From contig JAHLLD010000009.1 of assembly GCA_020444325.1 (NCBI GenBank), positions 62,001-126,000 of the forward strand: DNA of 64,000 nucleotides, written 5' to 3'. Positions within the stretch are counted from its first letter, which is position 1; each line of letters opens with the position of its first letter. Positions 1-7,857 of this stretch are shown here, piece after piece. The position numbers and the translations under genes were made by a program. The DNA is from a bacterium. Lineage in GTDB: Bacteria; Bacteroidota; Ignavibacteria; SZUA-365. Below the pieces are notes generated by a model. The model was not told the origin of the DNA, did no database searches, and saw only the letters and a list, made by a program, of their open reading frames with translations.

Positions 1-1647
1 GATGCTGAGTCCCGGCGGCAGCTGGAGTGTAATATGGACGGAATCCGTCGGTATGGTGGCGGATGGATTCCTCACGATCAGCAGGGCGGTCAACGTTGAC
101 GGATTGGTGACACCGCGGCGCAGATCGATAAGAAGGGTATCGGGCAATGAGAATTCTACCTCGACAACGGATCTGTCGGGTTTCAGGCCAGTGTGCAGCG
201 CTTCCCTGCTGCAGAGTGCCGGCATGCTGAGAGCGCCAAGAAATGGATCGTTGACAGTGGTATGGGCTCCGTTCAATCCTGCCGTGGGCGGGAGTCCAAC
301 GGCAGCGTTTGAGGACCCACCGAGATACATGGTATTTCCATGAAGCGTCAGCGAAGGCAAGGGAGTCACTCTTCCGATTCGTGTGTTGTATGAAACCTCC
401 CGGGTATTGGTATTGATGACAGTGATAAAGTTCTCGCCCTCCGGCGTCAGTGGGTCAGTGAGAGGAAAATTCTTTCCGAGGGTGACGCCGCTGAGTAGGA
501 CGCTTCCACAACTGTCTACGTCCATCTCACCGCAATATGTATTCTTGTCGCTGCAGATCAGTGTACCAAACGTGATCTGCCCGCTCCGATTGAACCGCGT
601 GAGTGCGATAGCCTGGTAATTCGTCGGCAAGAGGAACAGTGTGTCGGTAACGGGATAATCGCTCGAACGCGTTTCCCCTACGAAATAGAGGTTGCCGAAT
701 TCATCAAAACGCAGCCTGCGGTGAAATGTGCCGGACGCGTTCCAGTACTCCGCCGCACTGCCTCCGAGGTAGGTCGAATAATTCACCCGCTGTCCATCAG
801 ATGACAGACAGGAAAGCACAAAATCCATACCTCCGGCAATGTTCGGCTGGGCTGCGTTGACCATGGGATAATCCCCGCTGTCCCACGCGATGCCCGCTAC
901 TGCAAGCTGATCATCCTGCACGGCGATGTGTGTGAATTCCTCATGGCCCATTCCCCCGAAACAGCTGGCATAGGCGAGCGAATAATCGGTCCCGCAGAAA
1001 ATCATGATGAAGCCATCCTCGCTTCCCTGATTCTGGGCGAACATCGCGTTGCCTGTCGTGGACGGCGGTGTATCATACGTATGCGCAATAAAGTAGAGGT
1101 CCCCGTACGCATCCGTTTCCATGTCTGCGTACTGCTGGATTTTTTCATCCGGGAGATACGATACGTACTTGACGTATCCTGTGCTGTCGAGCACCACGAT
1201 TCCCCAGTTCGACCGGCTCTTCTGCTGTGCATCGGGGGTGAGCCAGTCATCGAGCGGCTGTGATCGGAGCAGCATGATCAGATCATCATTGCTGCCAATC
1301 GCCATATCCATCAAACTCCGTCCCTGTATCGCAAGCGTACGACTGTAGATGATACTACCATCATCGCGGCATTTCAGCAGGAAGAGATCCCACTTGGCGG
1401 GAGGGGACGCAGCGGGCTGCTGCGGGAAATCCACTGATTGTGTTGTACCGGCCAGGTATGCATTCCCCTGTCGATCAACGCGCGTCATGTACGCATCATC
1501 GTTCCCGCTTCCCCCGGAATATCCCAGGAAAGAAAGGTCCACAGGGAACGGAGCTGCAGGGGGCGGCAACTGTTGCGCGTGGAGAATGGAAAGACTGAGA
1601 AGCAGGAGGAGCGGAAAATGAAAAGCTGGACGCTTGAGTATGAACAT
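1..1647 (-). CDS. Secreted SBBP-type beta-propeller protein (3' end outside window)
   Basis: The frame is open from an ATG at 1647 to the window edge, giving 549 codons and no stop, so the C-terminus is missing. The start is preceded by a GAGGTGAGG ribosome site. Residues 1-24 form a signal peptide (Lys-Arg, a run of leucines, cleavage after HA). Two clear SBBP-type motifs, D-x-x-GN-x-Y-x-x-G-T/E-T with a trailing DFP or DYP, lie at residues 58-75 and about 315-332, so a beta-propeller fold is likely. The last visible part (NPS-x-x-x-P motifs) looks like the start of an immunoglobulin-like or choice-of-anchor region. Such proteins in this phylum are usually exported surface proteins with a C-terminal sorting domain, which cannot be checked here. 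Substrate or ligand is unknown. Confidence 0.85.
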   Translation of the reverse strand, partial: MFILKRPAFHFPLLLLLSLSILHAQQLPPPAAPFPVDLSFLGYSGGSGNDDAYMTRVDRQGNAYLAGTTQSVDFPQQPAASPPAKWDLFLLKCRDDGSIIYSRTLAIQGRSLMDMAIGSNDDLIMLLRSQPLDDWLTPDAQQKSRSNWGIVVLDSTGYVKYVSYLPDEKIQQYADMETDAYGDLYFIAHTYDTPPSTTGNAMFAQNQGSEDGFIMIFCGTDYSLAYASCFGGMGHEEFTHIAVQDDQLAVAGIAWDSGDYPMVNAAQPNIAGGMDFVLSCLSSDGQRVNYSTYLGGSAAEYWNASGTFHRRLRFDEFGNLYFVGETRSSDYPVTDTLFLLPTNYQAIALTRFNRSGQITFGTLICSDKNTYCGEMDVDSCGSVLLSGVTLGKNFPLTDPLTPEGENFITVINTNTREVSYNTRIGRVTPLPSLTLHGNTMYLGGSSNAAVGLPPTAGLNGAHTTVNDPFLGALSMPALCSREALHTGLKPDRSVVEVEFSLPDTLLIDLRRGVTNPSTLTALLIVRNPSATIPTDSVHITLQLPPGLSI

Positions 1648-1945
1648 ACCTCACCTCAGATGCACATGGCGGTCCCCCCGAGGCCACCCAAACATCGGGG
1701 TAATGATATTACTTCGTCTCTATGTCATGCGGCATGCATTCGCATGCATCGATTGGTCCAGTATCTTCGCCCCATATTAATCAGGTTATTTCGCATTGTC
1801 AATACAGTCGAGCGATACACTCCACCACAAAAACCACGCCGATGGCGAAAGCCACGTTGATGTTGGCTGCTGTGTCCAACGACGCTGGACGTCACCTGCC
1901 ATGTGCCATCACCCTGAGTTCGGTCACAGGGCGTGAAAAATCCAC
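1648..1945. other. Intergenic region between divergent genes
   Basis: No gene is supported here. It holds the upstream region of the minus-strand SBBP gene. The only clear structure is a palindrome at 1734-1749 with ATGCAT arms around TCGC, which could be an operator for that gene; no partner regulator can be named. Short frames in the region lack ribosome sites and family features. Confidence 0.5.
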
Positions 1946-1974
1946 TTGACATTCTAATTAGGCTGGCCTAAGTT
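1946..1974 (+). promoter_or_regulatory. Promoter with DtxR-type operator of the iron operon
   Basis: A TTGACA -35 box (1946-1951) is followed after 17 nt by a weak -10, TAAGTT (1969-1974). Between them, overlapping the -10, lies a perfect inverted repeat TTAGGC-TG-GCCTAA (1958-1971). TTAGG...CCTAA half-sites are typical of DtxR/IdeR-family iron boxes. Its place between -35 and -10 and directly before a dtxR gene implies iron-dependent autorepression of the operon starting at 2008. The promoter and palindrome are seen; the assignment to this regulator is inferred. Confidence 0.7.
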
Positions 1975-2007
1975 ATGACTTAGCACAGCATAATTCCGGT
2001 ATGAGAT

Positions 2008-2673
2008 ATGAATGTCGCCACGGATGATTACTTGAAAACCATTTTCAACCTCACGCGCACGGGTGCGCGGGCCGGGACGAAGGAAATTGCGGGAATTCTG
2101 GCAGTCTCGCAGGCTTCCGTCACGGGATACCTGCAGCGGCTCGCGGCGGAGCAGCCCCCACTTGTGGATTATCGCAAGCGCGGTGGCGCGATGCTTACGT
2201 CCGAGGGCGAGCGCTGGGCGCTGAAAGTGATTCGACATCACCGTCTGCTGGAAACCTTTTTGCATCGCGTGCTTGGATATTCGTGGGACCGCGTGCACGA
2301 CGAAGCCTGTCGGCTCGAACACGTAATTTCGGAGGAGTTCGAGGAAAAAGTCGCGGAATTACTTGGCAATCCCACCCATGACCCGCATGGGGATCCGATT
2401 CCCGACCGCGACCTGAACATGCCGGATGCGCGATCCCTTTCGCTTGCCGAACTGCAACCTGGGGACGATGCGGTGGTCGAGCGCGTCAGCGACAGCGATG
2501 CGGAGCTTCTGCGTTTTCTCTGGGAGCGCGATGTCGTACCAGGCAAGCGCCTGACGGTGGAGGGACTCTCCCCTTTCGACCGAAACATGACCATACAGGT
2601 GCATGGCGTATGCGGCACCGTCGTGCTTGGTCCCATGGTCGCACAGCAAATCTTTGTACAGAGCGAGGGGTGA
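2008..2673 (+). CDS. Iron-type DtxR family metal-dependent repressor
   Basis: 221 aa. The N-terminal winged helix (about 5-65) is followed by the metal-binding dimerisation domain (66-135) and a C-terminal SH3/FeoA-like domain (about 145-220). The metal ligands of DtxR are all present with an offset of one: His78, Glu82 and His97 for the ancillary site, and Cys101, Glu104 and His105 for the primary site. A Cys at 101 fits the iron sensor DtxR/IdeR rather than MntR, which has Glu there. It heads the Feo operon and has a matching operator in its own promoter, so it most likely represses ferrous iron uptake when iron is replete. The ribosome site is weak, but no better start exists. Confidence 0.92.
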   Translation: MNVATDDYLKTIFNLTRTGARAGTKEIAGILAVSQASVTGYLQRLAAEQPPLVDYRKRGGAMLTSEGERWALKVIRHHRLLETFLHRVLGYSWDRVHDEACRLEHVISEEFEEKVAELLGNPTHDPHGDPIPDRDLNMPDARSLSLAELQPGDDAVVERVSDSDAELLRFLWERDVVPGKRLTVEGLSPFDRNMTIQVHGVCGTVVLGPMVAQQIFVQSEG

Positions 2674-2674
2674 C

Positions 2675-3760
2675 ATGTCACAACCATTGATAAACCTCAT
2701 CATCTTTACGCTCATCGTCGCAGTTACCTGGCTGGGTTGGCGGTATGGACGCCATTTCCTGCGTCTGCTGCGCCGTAACCGGGAATTCACGGCGCGTGTA
2801 CTGCGAGAAGACGTTCTCAAATTCCTGGTCGAACTCGGGCTCAATGACAGTGTGGCCGAAGAAAGGGATGTGCTGCGCGCATTGCAACTCGAAGAGCAGG
2901 AACTGCGTCCGGTACTCTCAGATCTCCGACAGCACGGAATGCTGGGCGAAGAACTTGAGCTCACAGAAAAGGGACGAGAATACGCGCTCCGCATCATGCG
3001 CGCGCACCGGCTGTACGAACGCTACCTGGCTGATGAAACCGGGTATGAGGAAACCGAGTGGCATCGCAGGGCGGATGAATATGAACACAGGATGACGGAC
3101 AGCGAAGTGGCAGGACTGGCCCGCCAGCTCGGGAATCCCACGCATGATCCGCATGGCGATCCAATTCCCGCGCACGACGGCTACGTCGCCTATTATAAAA
3201 ACAGCATGCCGCTCAGCGAACTGCCCGCGGGCAGGGAAGCACGTATCGTGCACGTAGAAGACGAACCGGAGGAAGCGTATGCGCAGCTTGTCGCCGCAGG
3301 CGTGGCAAGTGGACAACAGCTCCACCTGCTGCGGAATTCTGGTGGAGAGCTGACCTGTGCCTGCGAAGGACGCGAGTTGAACCTCTCATCTGCCGTCGCC
3401 GGGAATGTCACGGTCGTACCAATCGAGGAAAAGGCAGAGGAACAAACACACGCCGCAACTGTCGATGGACGCTCGTTGGCGGATCTGCGTCCCGGCGAAT
3501 TTGCCACCGTACTCAGCCTTTCAAAGCGCATCCGTGGCAGTGAGCGCAGGCGTCTGCTTGATCTCGGACTTCTGCCCGGTACACGTGTGAGTGCGGAAAT
3601 GCGCAGTGCCGGCGGTGATCCGGTCGCGTATGATATTCGCGGCTCACTCATCGCGCTGCGCCGCAAACTCGCGGAACTCATCCTTGTCCAGGCTGCGGAT
3701 GGTGCAGCGGACAATGCTCCGCCTACCATCCTTTCAACGGAATCGCACACTGAGGAATAG
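2675..3760 (+). CDS. Membrane-anchored DtxR-like protein with two FeoA-like domains
   Basis: 361 aa, starting at the ATG one base after the dtxR stop, with GAGGGG as ribosome site; an in-frame ATG 72 nt upstream lies inside dtxR and is less likely. One transmembrane segment (residues 5-21) is followed by a basic stretch, a DtxR-like winged-helix and dimerisation region (about 40-165), then two SH3/FeoA-like domains (about 175-255 and 270-348). The metal-ligand pattern is kept (His111, Glu115, His130, Glu137, His138), but the primary-site Cys is Asp134. Position between dtxR and feoB suggests it couples iron sensing to FeoB at the membrane, with the FeoA-like parts contacting FeoB. Whether it still binds DNA is unknown. 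Confidence 0.82.
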   Translation: MSQPLINLIIFTLIVAVTWLGWRYGRHFLRLLRRNREFTARVLREDVLKFLVELGLNDSVAEERDVLRALQLEEQELRPVLSDLRQHGMLGEELELTEKGREYALRIMRAHRLYERYLADETGYEETEWHRRADEYEHRMTDSEVAGLARQLGNPTHDPHGDPIPAHDGYVAYYKNSMPLSELPAGREARIVHVEDEPEEAYAQLVAAGVASGQQLHLLRNSGGELTCACEGRELNLSSAVAGNVTVVPIEEKAEEQTHAATVDGRSLADLRPGEFATVLSLSKRIRGSERRRLLDLGLLPGTRVSAEMRSAGGDPVAYDIRGSLIALRRKLAELILVQAADGAADNAPPTILSTESHTEE

Positions 3761-3769
3761 ACTGCCGTC

Positions 3770-4588
3770 ATGGAAAAAGAACTTCCCATCGCACAGAACA
3801 ATACACCCGCACGGAAACAAGCATCTGCGGATGCCTGTGCAAGTTGTCCCATGCATGACGCTGGTGCACTCAAGCGTCTTGGCGTGGATATGGAAAACTT
3901 CGATTTCGTCGTCGCCCTCGCCGGAAATCCAAACACCGGGAAGAGTACGGTATTCAATGCGCTGACCGGACTCCGACAGCATACCGGGAACTGGCCGGGC
4001 AAAACCGTAACGCGCATGGAAGGCGGCTTCTCCTACGGGGGACGGAATTACAAGCTCGTGGATCTTCCCGGCACGTACTCGCTGCTCGCAACGAGTGAAG
4101 ACGAACTCGTGGCGCGCGATTTCATCCTGTTCGGACAACCGGACGTGACGCTGGTGGTCGTGGATGCCACACGCCTCGAGCGCAACCTGAACCTGGCGTT
4201 GCAGGTTTCGCAGATTACAGAGCGCGCGGTGCTCTGCCTGAACCTCATGGATGAGGCAAAGCGCAAGGGACTCGAGATCGATGACCGGCGACTGGCGCGC
4301 GATCTCGGCATGCCCGTCGTTCCCATGACCGCGCGACAGCACAAGGGCATTCCCGAATTGCTGAACGTCATCGCCGATATGGCGGCATCCAATGTGCGTT
4401 CCAAGCCCTATCGCGTCAGCTACCGGTCACGCGAACTGCGTTCTTCGCTCGCGACGCTGACGGAGATGATACAGAACACGGTACCAGGACTCCCGAATGC
4501 CGAATGGGTGGCACTGCGGCTTCTCGACGGGGATGAGTCCATCACCCAGGCCTTCCTCAAGGGCGAACTCGGGGAGATACGCGCATGA
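3770..4588 (+). CDS. feoB (N-terminal part): FeoB N-terminal GTPase domain as a separate protein
   Basis: 272 aa, covering only the cytosolic part of FeoB. G motifs are clear: G1 GNPNTGKST (52-60), G2 Thr79 in NWPGKTV, G3 DLPG (98-101), G4 NLMD (158-161) and a G5-like TAR. A helical GDI-like region follows. Full FeoB is about 700-800 aa; here the membrane part is the next gene, which overlaps this one by four bases (ATGA), so the two products are probably made together and assemble. An N-terminal extension carries Cys23 and Cys26 (CASC), not a standard FeoB feature. The role is nucleotide-dependent gating of ferrous iron uptake. Confidence 0.93.
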   Translation: MEKELPIAQNNTPARKQASADACASCPMHDAGALKRLGVDMENFDFVVALAGNPNTGKSTVFNALTGLRQHTGNWPGKTVTRMEGGFSYGGRNYKLVDLPGTYSLLATSEDELVARDFILFGQPDVTLVVVDATRLERNLNLALQVSQITERAVLCLNLMDEAKRKGLEIDDRRLARDLGMPVVPMTARQHKGIPELLNVIADMAASNVRSKPYRVSYRSRELRSSLATLTEMIQNTVPGLPNAEWVALRLLDGDESITQAFLKGELGEIRA

Positions 4589-6021
4589 CACCAACTGCCA
4601 ATACTACCGCGGCAGACATCGTCTCCACCGCACAGAAACTGCGCTGGGAAATCGGTGGTGAGCTGCACGATCAACTTTCGGAATCCCTCTACGCGGAAGC
4701 AGCACGCATCTCCGACCGCGTGGTCGCAAGACCCGATCGCGCTGCATCCCGCGGCTTCGACCGCACGCTCGACCGCATTCTCACCAGCCGCATCTGGGGC
4801 TTCCCTCTCATGCTGCTGCTGCTCACGCTGGTATTCTGGCTCACGATCAGTGGCGCGAATATTCCGTCCGCCATACTGGCGGGATTACTGATCGATACGG
4901 TGCATCCGTTGCTGAAAGAGGCGGCTGCATCTATCGGACTCTGGTGGTGGCTCGACGGGTTGCTTATCGACGGCATGTATCTCGCAACGGCATGGGTTGT
5001 CAGCGTCATGCTTCCTCCCATGGCGATTTTCTTCCCCCTTTTCACCCTGCTCGAGGATTTCGGGTATCTCCCGCGCGTCGCCTTCAATCTCGATTCACTA
5101 TTTCACCGTGCCGGTGCGCACGGGAAGCAGGCACTTACGATGACTATGGGCTTTGGCTGCAACGCCGCGGGAGTCATTGCGACACGTATCATTGACTCGC
5201 CACGCGAACGCCTCATCGCCATCATCACCAACAACTTCGCACTGTGTAACGGACGCTGGCCCACGCAGATTTTGCTTGCAACCATATTCATCGGTGCACT
5301 GGCACCGGCACACCTGGCGGGACTCATCTCCGCACTGGCTGTCGTCGGTATTGCAATGCTGGGCGTGCTGCTTACGTTCGTGACATCATGGAGTCTATCA
5401 CGCACCGTGCTTCGCGGTGAAGCCAGTGCCTACAGCCTCGAACTGCCCCCCTATCGTCCCCCGCGTTTCTGGCAGACGATTTACACTTCCATTATCGATC
5501 GCACCGTCATCGTACTCTGGCGCGCCGTGAAGTTTGCATTGCCCGCAGGTGCTGCTATCTGGCTTTCCGCAAATATCATGGTCGGGGATGCGAGCATTGC
5601 CGAGCACCTCATCAACTGGCTCGATCCGGTCGGAATATTTATCGGCCTCAACGGCGTCATCCTCGTCGCCTACATTCTCGCCATCCCGGCAAACGAAATC
5701 GTCATTCCTACCATTCTCATGCTCACGGTTCTCGTTGGGGGACTGGCCGGTGTCGGCGACGGTGCCGGTGTGATGTTCGAACTGCAGTCGAACAATGACA
5801 TTCTCACCGTGCTCCATGCCGGGGGATGGACGCTGCTGACCGCCATCAACCTCATGCTGTTCAGTCTGCTGCACAACCCCTGTAGCACTACGCTGTATAC
5901 GATTTACCGGGAAACCGGGAGCATGAAATGGACCGTGGTATCCGCCCTGCTGCCCATCGCGATGGGCGTAGCGACAACGTTCGTGGTAACGCAGCTCTGG
6001 TACCTGTTCGGTCTTGGCTGA
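4585..6021 (+). CDS. feoB (C-terminal part): FeoB ferrous iron permease (membrane part)
   Basis: 478 aa, inner membrane. After an N-terminal linker of about 70 residues there are some eight or more hydrophobic segments. The two FeoB gate regions are recognisable: the first carries GFGCN (189-193, Cys192), and the second, in the C-terminal half, is less conserved. [12 protein letters not shown] (Cys221) replaces the usual S/C-AR-LP motif. Its ATG overlaps the GTPase gene stop, so the protein is a natural split of FeoB rather than a frameshift. It should form the Fe(II) channel, controlled by the operon's DtxR proteins. Confidence 0.92.
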   Translation: MTPTANTTAADIVSTAQKLRWEIGGELHDQLSESLYAEAARISDRVVARPDRAASRGFDRTLDRILTSRIWGFPLMLLLLTLVFWLTISGANIPSAILAGLLIDTVHPLLKEAAASIGLWWWLDGLLIDGMYLATAWVVSVMLPPMAIFFPLFTLLEDFGYLPRVAFNLDSLFHRAGAHGKQALTMTMGFGCNAAGVIATRIIDSPRERLIAIITNNFALCNGRWPTQILLATIFIGALAPAHLAGLISALAVVGIAMLGVLLTFVTSWSLSRTVLRGEASAYSLELPPYRPPRFWQTIYTSIIDRTVIVLWRAVKFALPAGAAIWLSANIMVGDASIAEHLINWLDPVGIFIGLNGVILVAYILAIPANEIVIPTILMLTVLVGGLAGVGDGAGVMFELQSNNDILTVLHAGGWTLLTAINLMLFSLLHNPCSTTLYTIYRETGSMKWTVVSALLPIAMGVATTFVVTQLWYLFGLG

Positions 6022-6060
6022 TCAGCACGGAAGCGGATTCTCTGCGATCGTCACGGACAC

Positions 6061-6513
6061 TCAGGCACCGTCGGGGACCTCAGCTTCGACGAGCAGCGCG
6101 AACAGTTGCAGTGACTCCTGCCATCCCAGGTAACAGGCGTCCTCAGGAATCAGGTCAGGAACGCCAGCTTGCACGATACGCAGTTCTGTCCCAACCGACA
6201 CTTCCTTGAGTGTAATCGTCACCTCCATCTCTCCCTCAAGGCCTGGATCGTCGAACACGTCGATATACACCAGCTTTTCATTCGGGATGATCTCGGTGTA
6301 GGTTCCGCCGAATGCGTGTACGGTACCGGTGCTGAAATTCGTGAACGACATCTTGTACGTCCCACCCACCTTCGCATCGATGTGATGTACCTTCCCGGTA
6401 AAGCCATGCGGCGCCATCCATTTCACCAGAGCACCCGGATCAAGAAAAGCGCGATAGACGCGTTCGGGCGGCGCATGCAGAATGCGATGCAGTTTCACGG
6501 TAAACGTTCCCAT
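6061..6513 (-). CDS. SRPBCC/AHSA1-type domain protein
   Basis: 150 aa, one SRPBCC (START-like) domain of the AHSA1 type: it opens with a beta strand and the HAPPERVYRAFLDP helix, has the WMAPHGFTGKV stretch typical of this family, and ends with the GWQESLQLFALLVE helix. These proteins bind hydrophobic ligands or act as stress or toxin-response proteins; no substrate can be deduced. It is convergent with feoB and separated from it by only 39 nt, with no obvious terminator. The ATG at 6513 fits the family start. Confidence 0.85.
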   Translation of the reverse strand: MGTFTVKLHRILHAPPERVYRAFLDPGALVKWMAPHGFTGKVHHIDAKVGGTYKMSFTNFSTGTVHAFGGTYTEIIPNEKLVYIDVFDDPGLEGEMEVTITLKEVSVGTELRIVQAGVPDLIPEDACYLGWQESLQLFALLVEAEVPDGA

Positions 6514-6543
6514 GGGATCCCTTTACTCCATGATTCTTTCGAA

Positions 6544-6560
6544 TATGCACTTTCTGCATA
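6544..6560. promoter_or_regulatory. Palindrome, possible enhancer site
   Basis: TATGCA and TGCATA arms spaced by 5 nt form a perfect palindrome. Its centre is about 280 nt before the predicted start of the sigma-54-type transcript at about 6835. The TATGCA half-site also builds the elements at 39950-39991 and 42601-42642, but in another arrangement. Enhancer function is inferred. Confidence 0.35.
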
Positions 6561-6808
6561 ATCCGCACTTCAACAATCAAATACAAGTCTGGAAATACTG
6601 ACCGGTTATCGTACAGAAGCGGCCAGATGACCAGCACCCTGTGAGTGCAGCTTTTTAGAAGGGGAAACAGTATTCCCGTGGATTACCGTGTTCGGGAATG
6701 AGACTTTTTCTCCGAAATCCTGTTCGTAATCCGAACGCAGGGACTATTTCGCATTCATAGAGTGAAGAAAACAAGCGGCATTCGCCGGTTTCTGCCGGGG
6801 AGTCCGTT

Positions 6809-6824
6809 TGGCACGGTTCATGCT
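6809..6824 (+). promoter_or_regulatory. Sigma-54 (-24/-12) promoter
   Basis: TGGCACG-GTTC-ATGCT matches the sigma-54 consensus TGGCACG-N4-TTGCW with a single mismatch, and GG and GC have the exact 12-nt register. Predicted start of transcription is about 6835. The first 15 bases are identical to the promoter at 39753-39768 on the other strand, so both probably belong to the same regulon. Confidence 0.75.
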
Positions 6825-6897
6825 TAAATATGGGCGAACCGGAAGTTCAGAAGTTTACGAGGAAGACAGGTCTCCGAACCTGGAGGAAGTGCCGCGG

Positions 6898-6919
6898 GCT
6901 CCGCCGACGGCGGCGGAGC
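6898..6919 (+). other. Strong hairpin in the leader of the gene at 6979
   Basis: Perfect 9-bp arms GCTCCGCCG and CGGCGGAGC around an ACGG loop, about 60 nt before the start codon and without a U-run, so not a classical terminator. The arms resemble the GCTCCGC/GCGGAGC hairpins of the array at 14251-14495. It could stabilise the leader RNA or be a dispersed member of the same repeat family. Confidence 0.5.
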
Positions 6920-6978
6920 TCCGCAGTTATCTCAAGTGCAAGTGCGCTTAACACCATTTTCAGCAGAGGAGATACATT

Positions 6979-7392
6979 ATGGGCACTCAACAACTACTAC
7001 TTATCGTTCTCGGCATCATTGTCGTCGGGATCGGCGTCAGCATCGGCTTTACCATCTTCGATGCGAACGCGGACCAGGCGAACAGGGATGCGATCACGGA
7101 GGACTGCCTCCACCTTGCCGCTGCGGCCCAGGGTTTCTATCACAAGCCTGCGGTGCTCGGAGGCGGTGGCCGCAGTTTTGAGAATATCTCCATTGCCGAC
7201 TGCGGCATGGCGGATACAGATGATGCGCAGACCGGACGGAACCTCAACGCGACCTACGCTGTTGCCGGCGCCGGTGATCGATTCACCATCACGGCTTCAT
7301 CCAGTGTGGGTGATGAAAAGACCGTGACACTTATATGTGACATGTCGCAGCCGGAACCAAACCGTCTCGATGTGCAGTACGCCAACTGGTAA
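6979..7392 (+). CDS. Pilin-like small membrane-anchored protein
   Basis: 137 aa with a strong GAGGAG ribosome site. A very short N-terminus (MGTQQ) leads into one hydrophobic helix (about 6-26, LLLIVLGIIVVGIGVSIGFTIF), then an acidic soluble domain with three Cys. This helix-first, globular-domain-later shape recalls type IV pilin-like proteins after processing, but no prepilin peptidase site (G-F-T-x-x-E) is present, so the class is uncertain. The gene has its own sigma-54-type promoter, a long leader and a strong terminator (7466-7503), which suggests a highly expressed monocistronic transcript. Possible roles are a surface fibre subunit or an envelope protein. Function not known. Confidence 0.75.
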   Translation: MGTQQLLLIVLGIIVVGIGVSIGFTIFDANADQANRDAITEDCLHLAAAAQGFYHKPAVLGGGGRSFENISIADCGMADTDDAQTGRNLNATYAVAGAGDRFTITASSSVGDEKTVTLICDMSQPEPNRLDVQYANW

Positions 7393-7465
7393 TTCCGTCA
7401 CCCACTGCACACCGTCAGACACACTCGAACAATACCCCCCTCGACTCATAGATCCATCACCCAGG

Positions 7466-7503
7466 CACCCTTCCCCGATTTTCGGGGAAGGGTGAGTTTT
7501 ATA
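7466..7503 (+). terminator. Rho-independent terminator
   Basis: Arms CACCCTTCCCCGA and TCGGGGAAGGGTG (13 bp, perfect) around TTT, followed by AGTTTTATA. It ends the transcript of the pilin-like gene. Confidence 0.85.
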
Positions 7504-7574
7504 ACGACCTACAATCCCTGAAAACGCACGCTTGAGATTGGCGCGCCGCAGCAGTAGTATGCATTTAAAGCAGC

Positions 7575-7799
7575 ATGAGCATGCGCGAACAGCTATATCG
7601 TTTCAGCAGGCAATTGTCGGGACACATCATCCTCCTGGCACTGTACTACTGCGTGTTTTTCCTGCTGTTCTTCTTCCTGGCGGATATGAGCATCGTACAG
7701 GTACGTGAGGACAGGCGCATGGGGCAGATATTTTCAGCCCTGCTGATGGGCGGGTTCTTTACCGCCTTGCATTACTATCTTTTCCGGAATCGACGGTAG
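7575..7799 (+). CDS. Small membrane protein with two helices
   Basis: 74 aa, not recognised. Two hydrophobic segments (about 18-38 and 52-68) are joined by a charged loop (REDRRMGQ), and the protein ends in basic residues (RNRR). The ribosome site is weak; a second ATG two codons later (7581) could be the true start. It stands between the terminator at 7466-7503 and the transporter gene at 7858 and may be cotranscribed with the latter. No function can be assigned. Confidence 0.6.
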   Translation: MSMREQLYRFSRQLSGHIILLALYYCVFFLLFFFLADMSIVQVREDRRMGQIFSALLMGGFFTALHYYLFRNRR

Positions 7800-7857
7800 C
7801 GAGGGTTCATATTCCGGGGTAGTTGCATCTGCGGGGGGAAACAGATTTATTGCGTTG

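Larger units (their letters stand above)
6514..6978. other. Long intergenic region with sigma-54 promoter and leader
   Basis: 465 nt without a supported gene. It contains a TATGCA/TGCATA palindrome (6544-6560), a -24/-12 promoter (6809-6824), and a leader of about 140 nt with a strong hairpin (6898-6919), all pointing toward the gene at 6979. A frame starting at 6830 is only a shadow of that gene: it is Arg/Ser-rich and has no ribosome site. Confidence 0.6.

Noticed and set aside
6830-7327. Plus-strand ORF overlapping the pilin-like gene
   Set aside because: Arg/Ser-rich shadow frame; the gene at 6979 has the strong ribosome site and coherent protein features.
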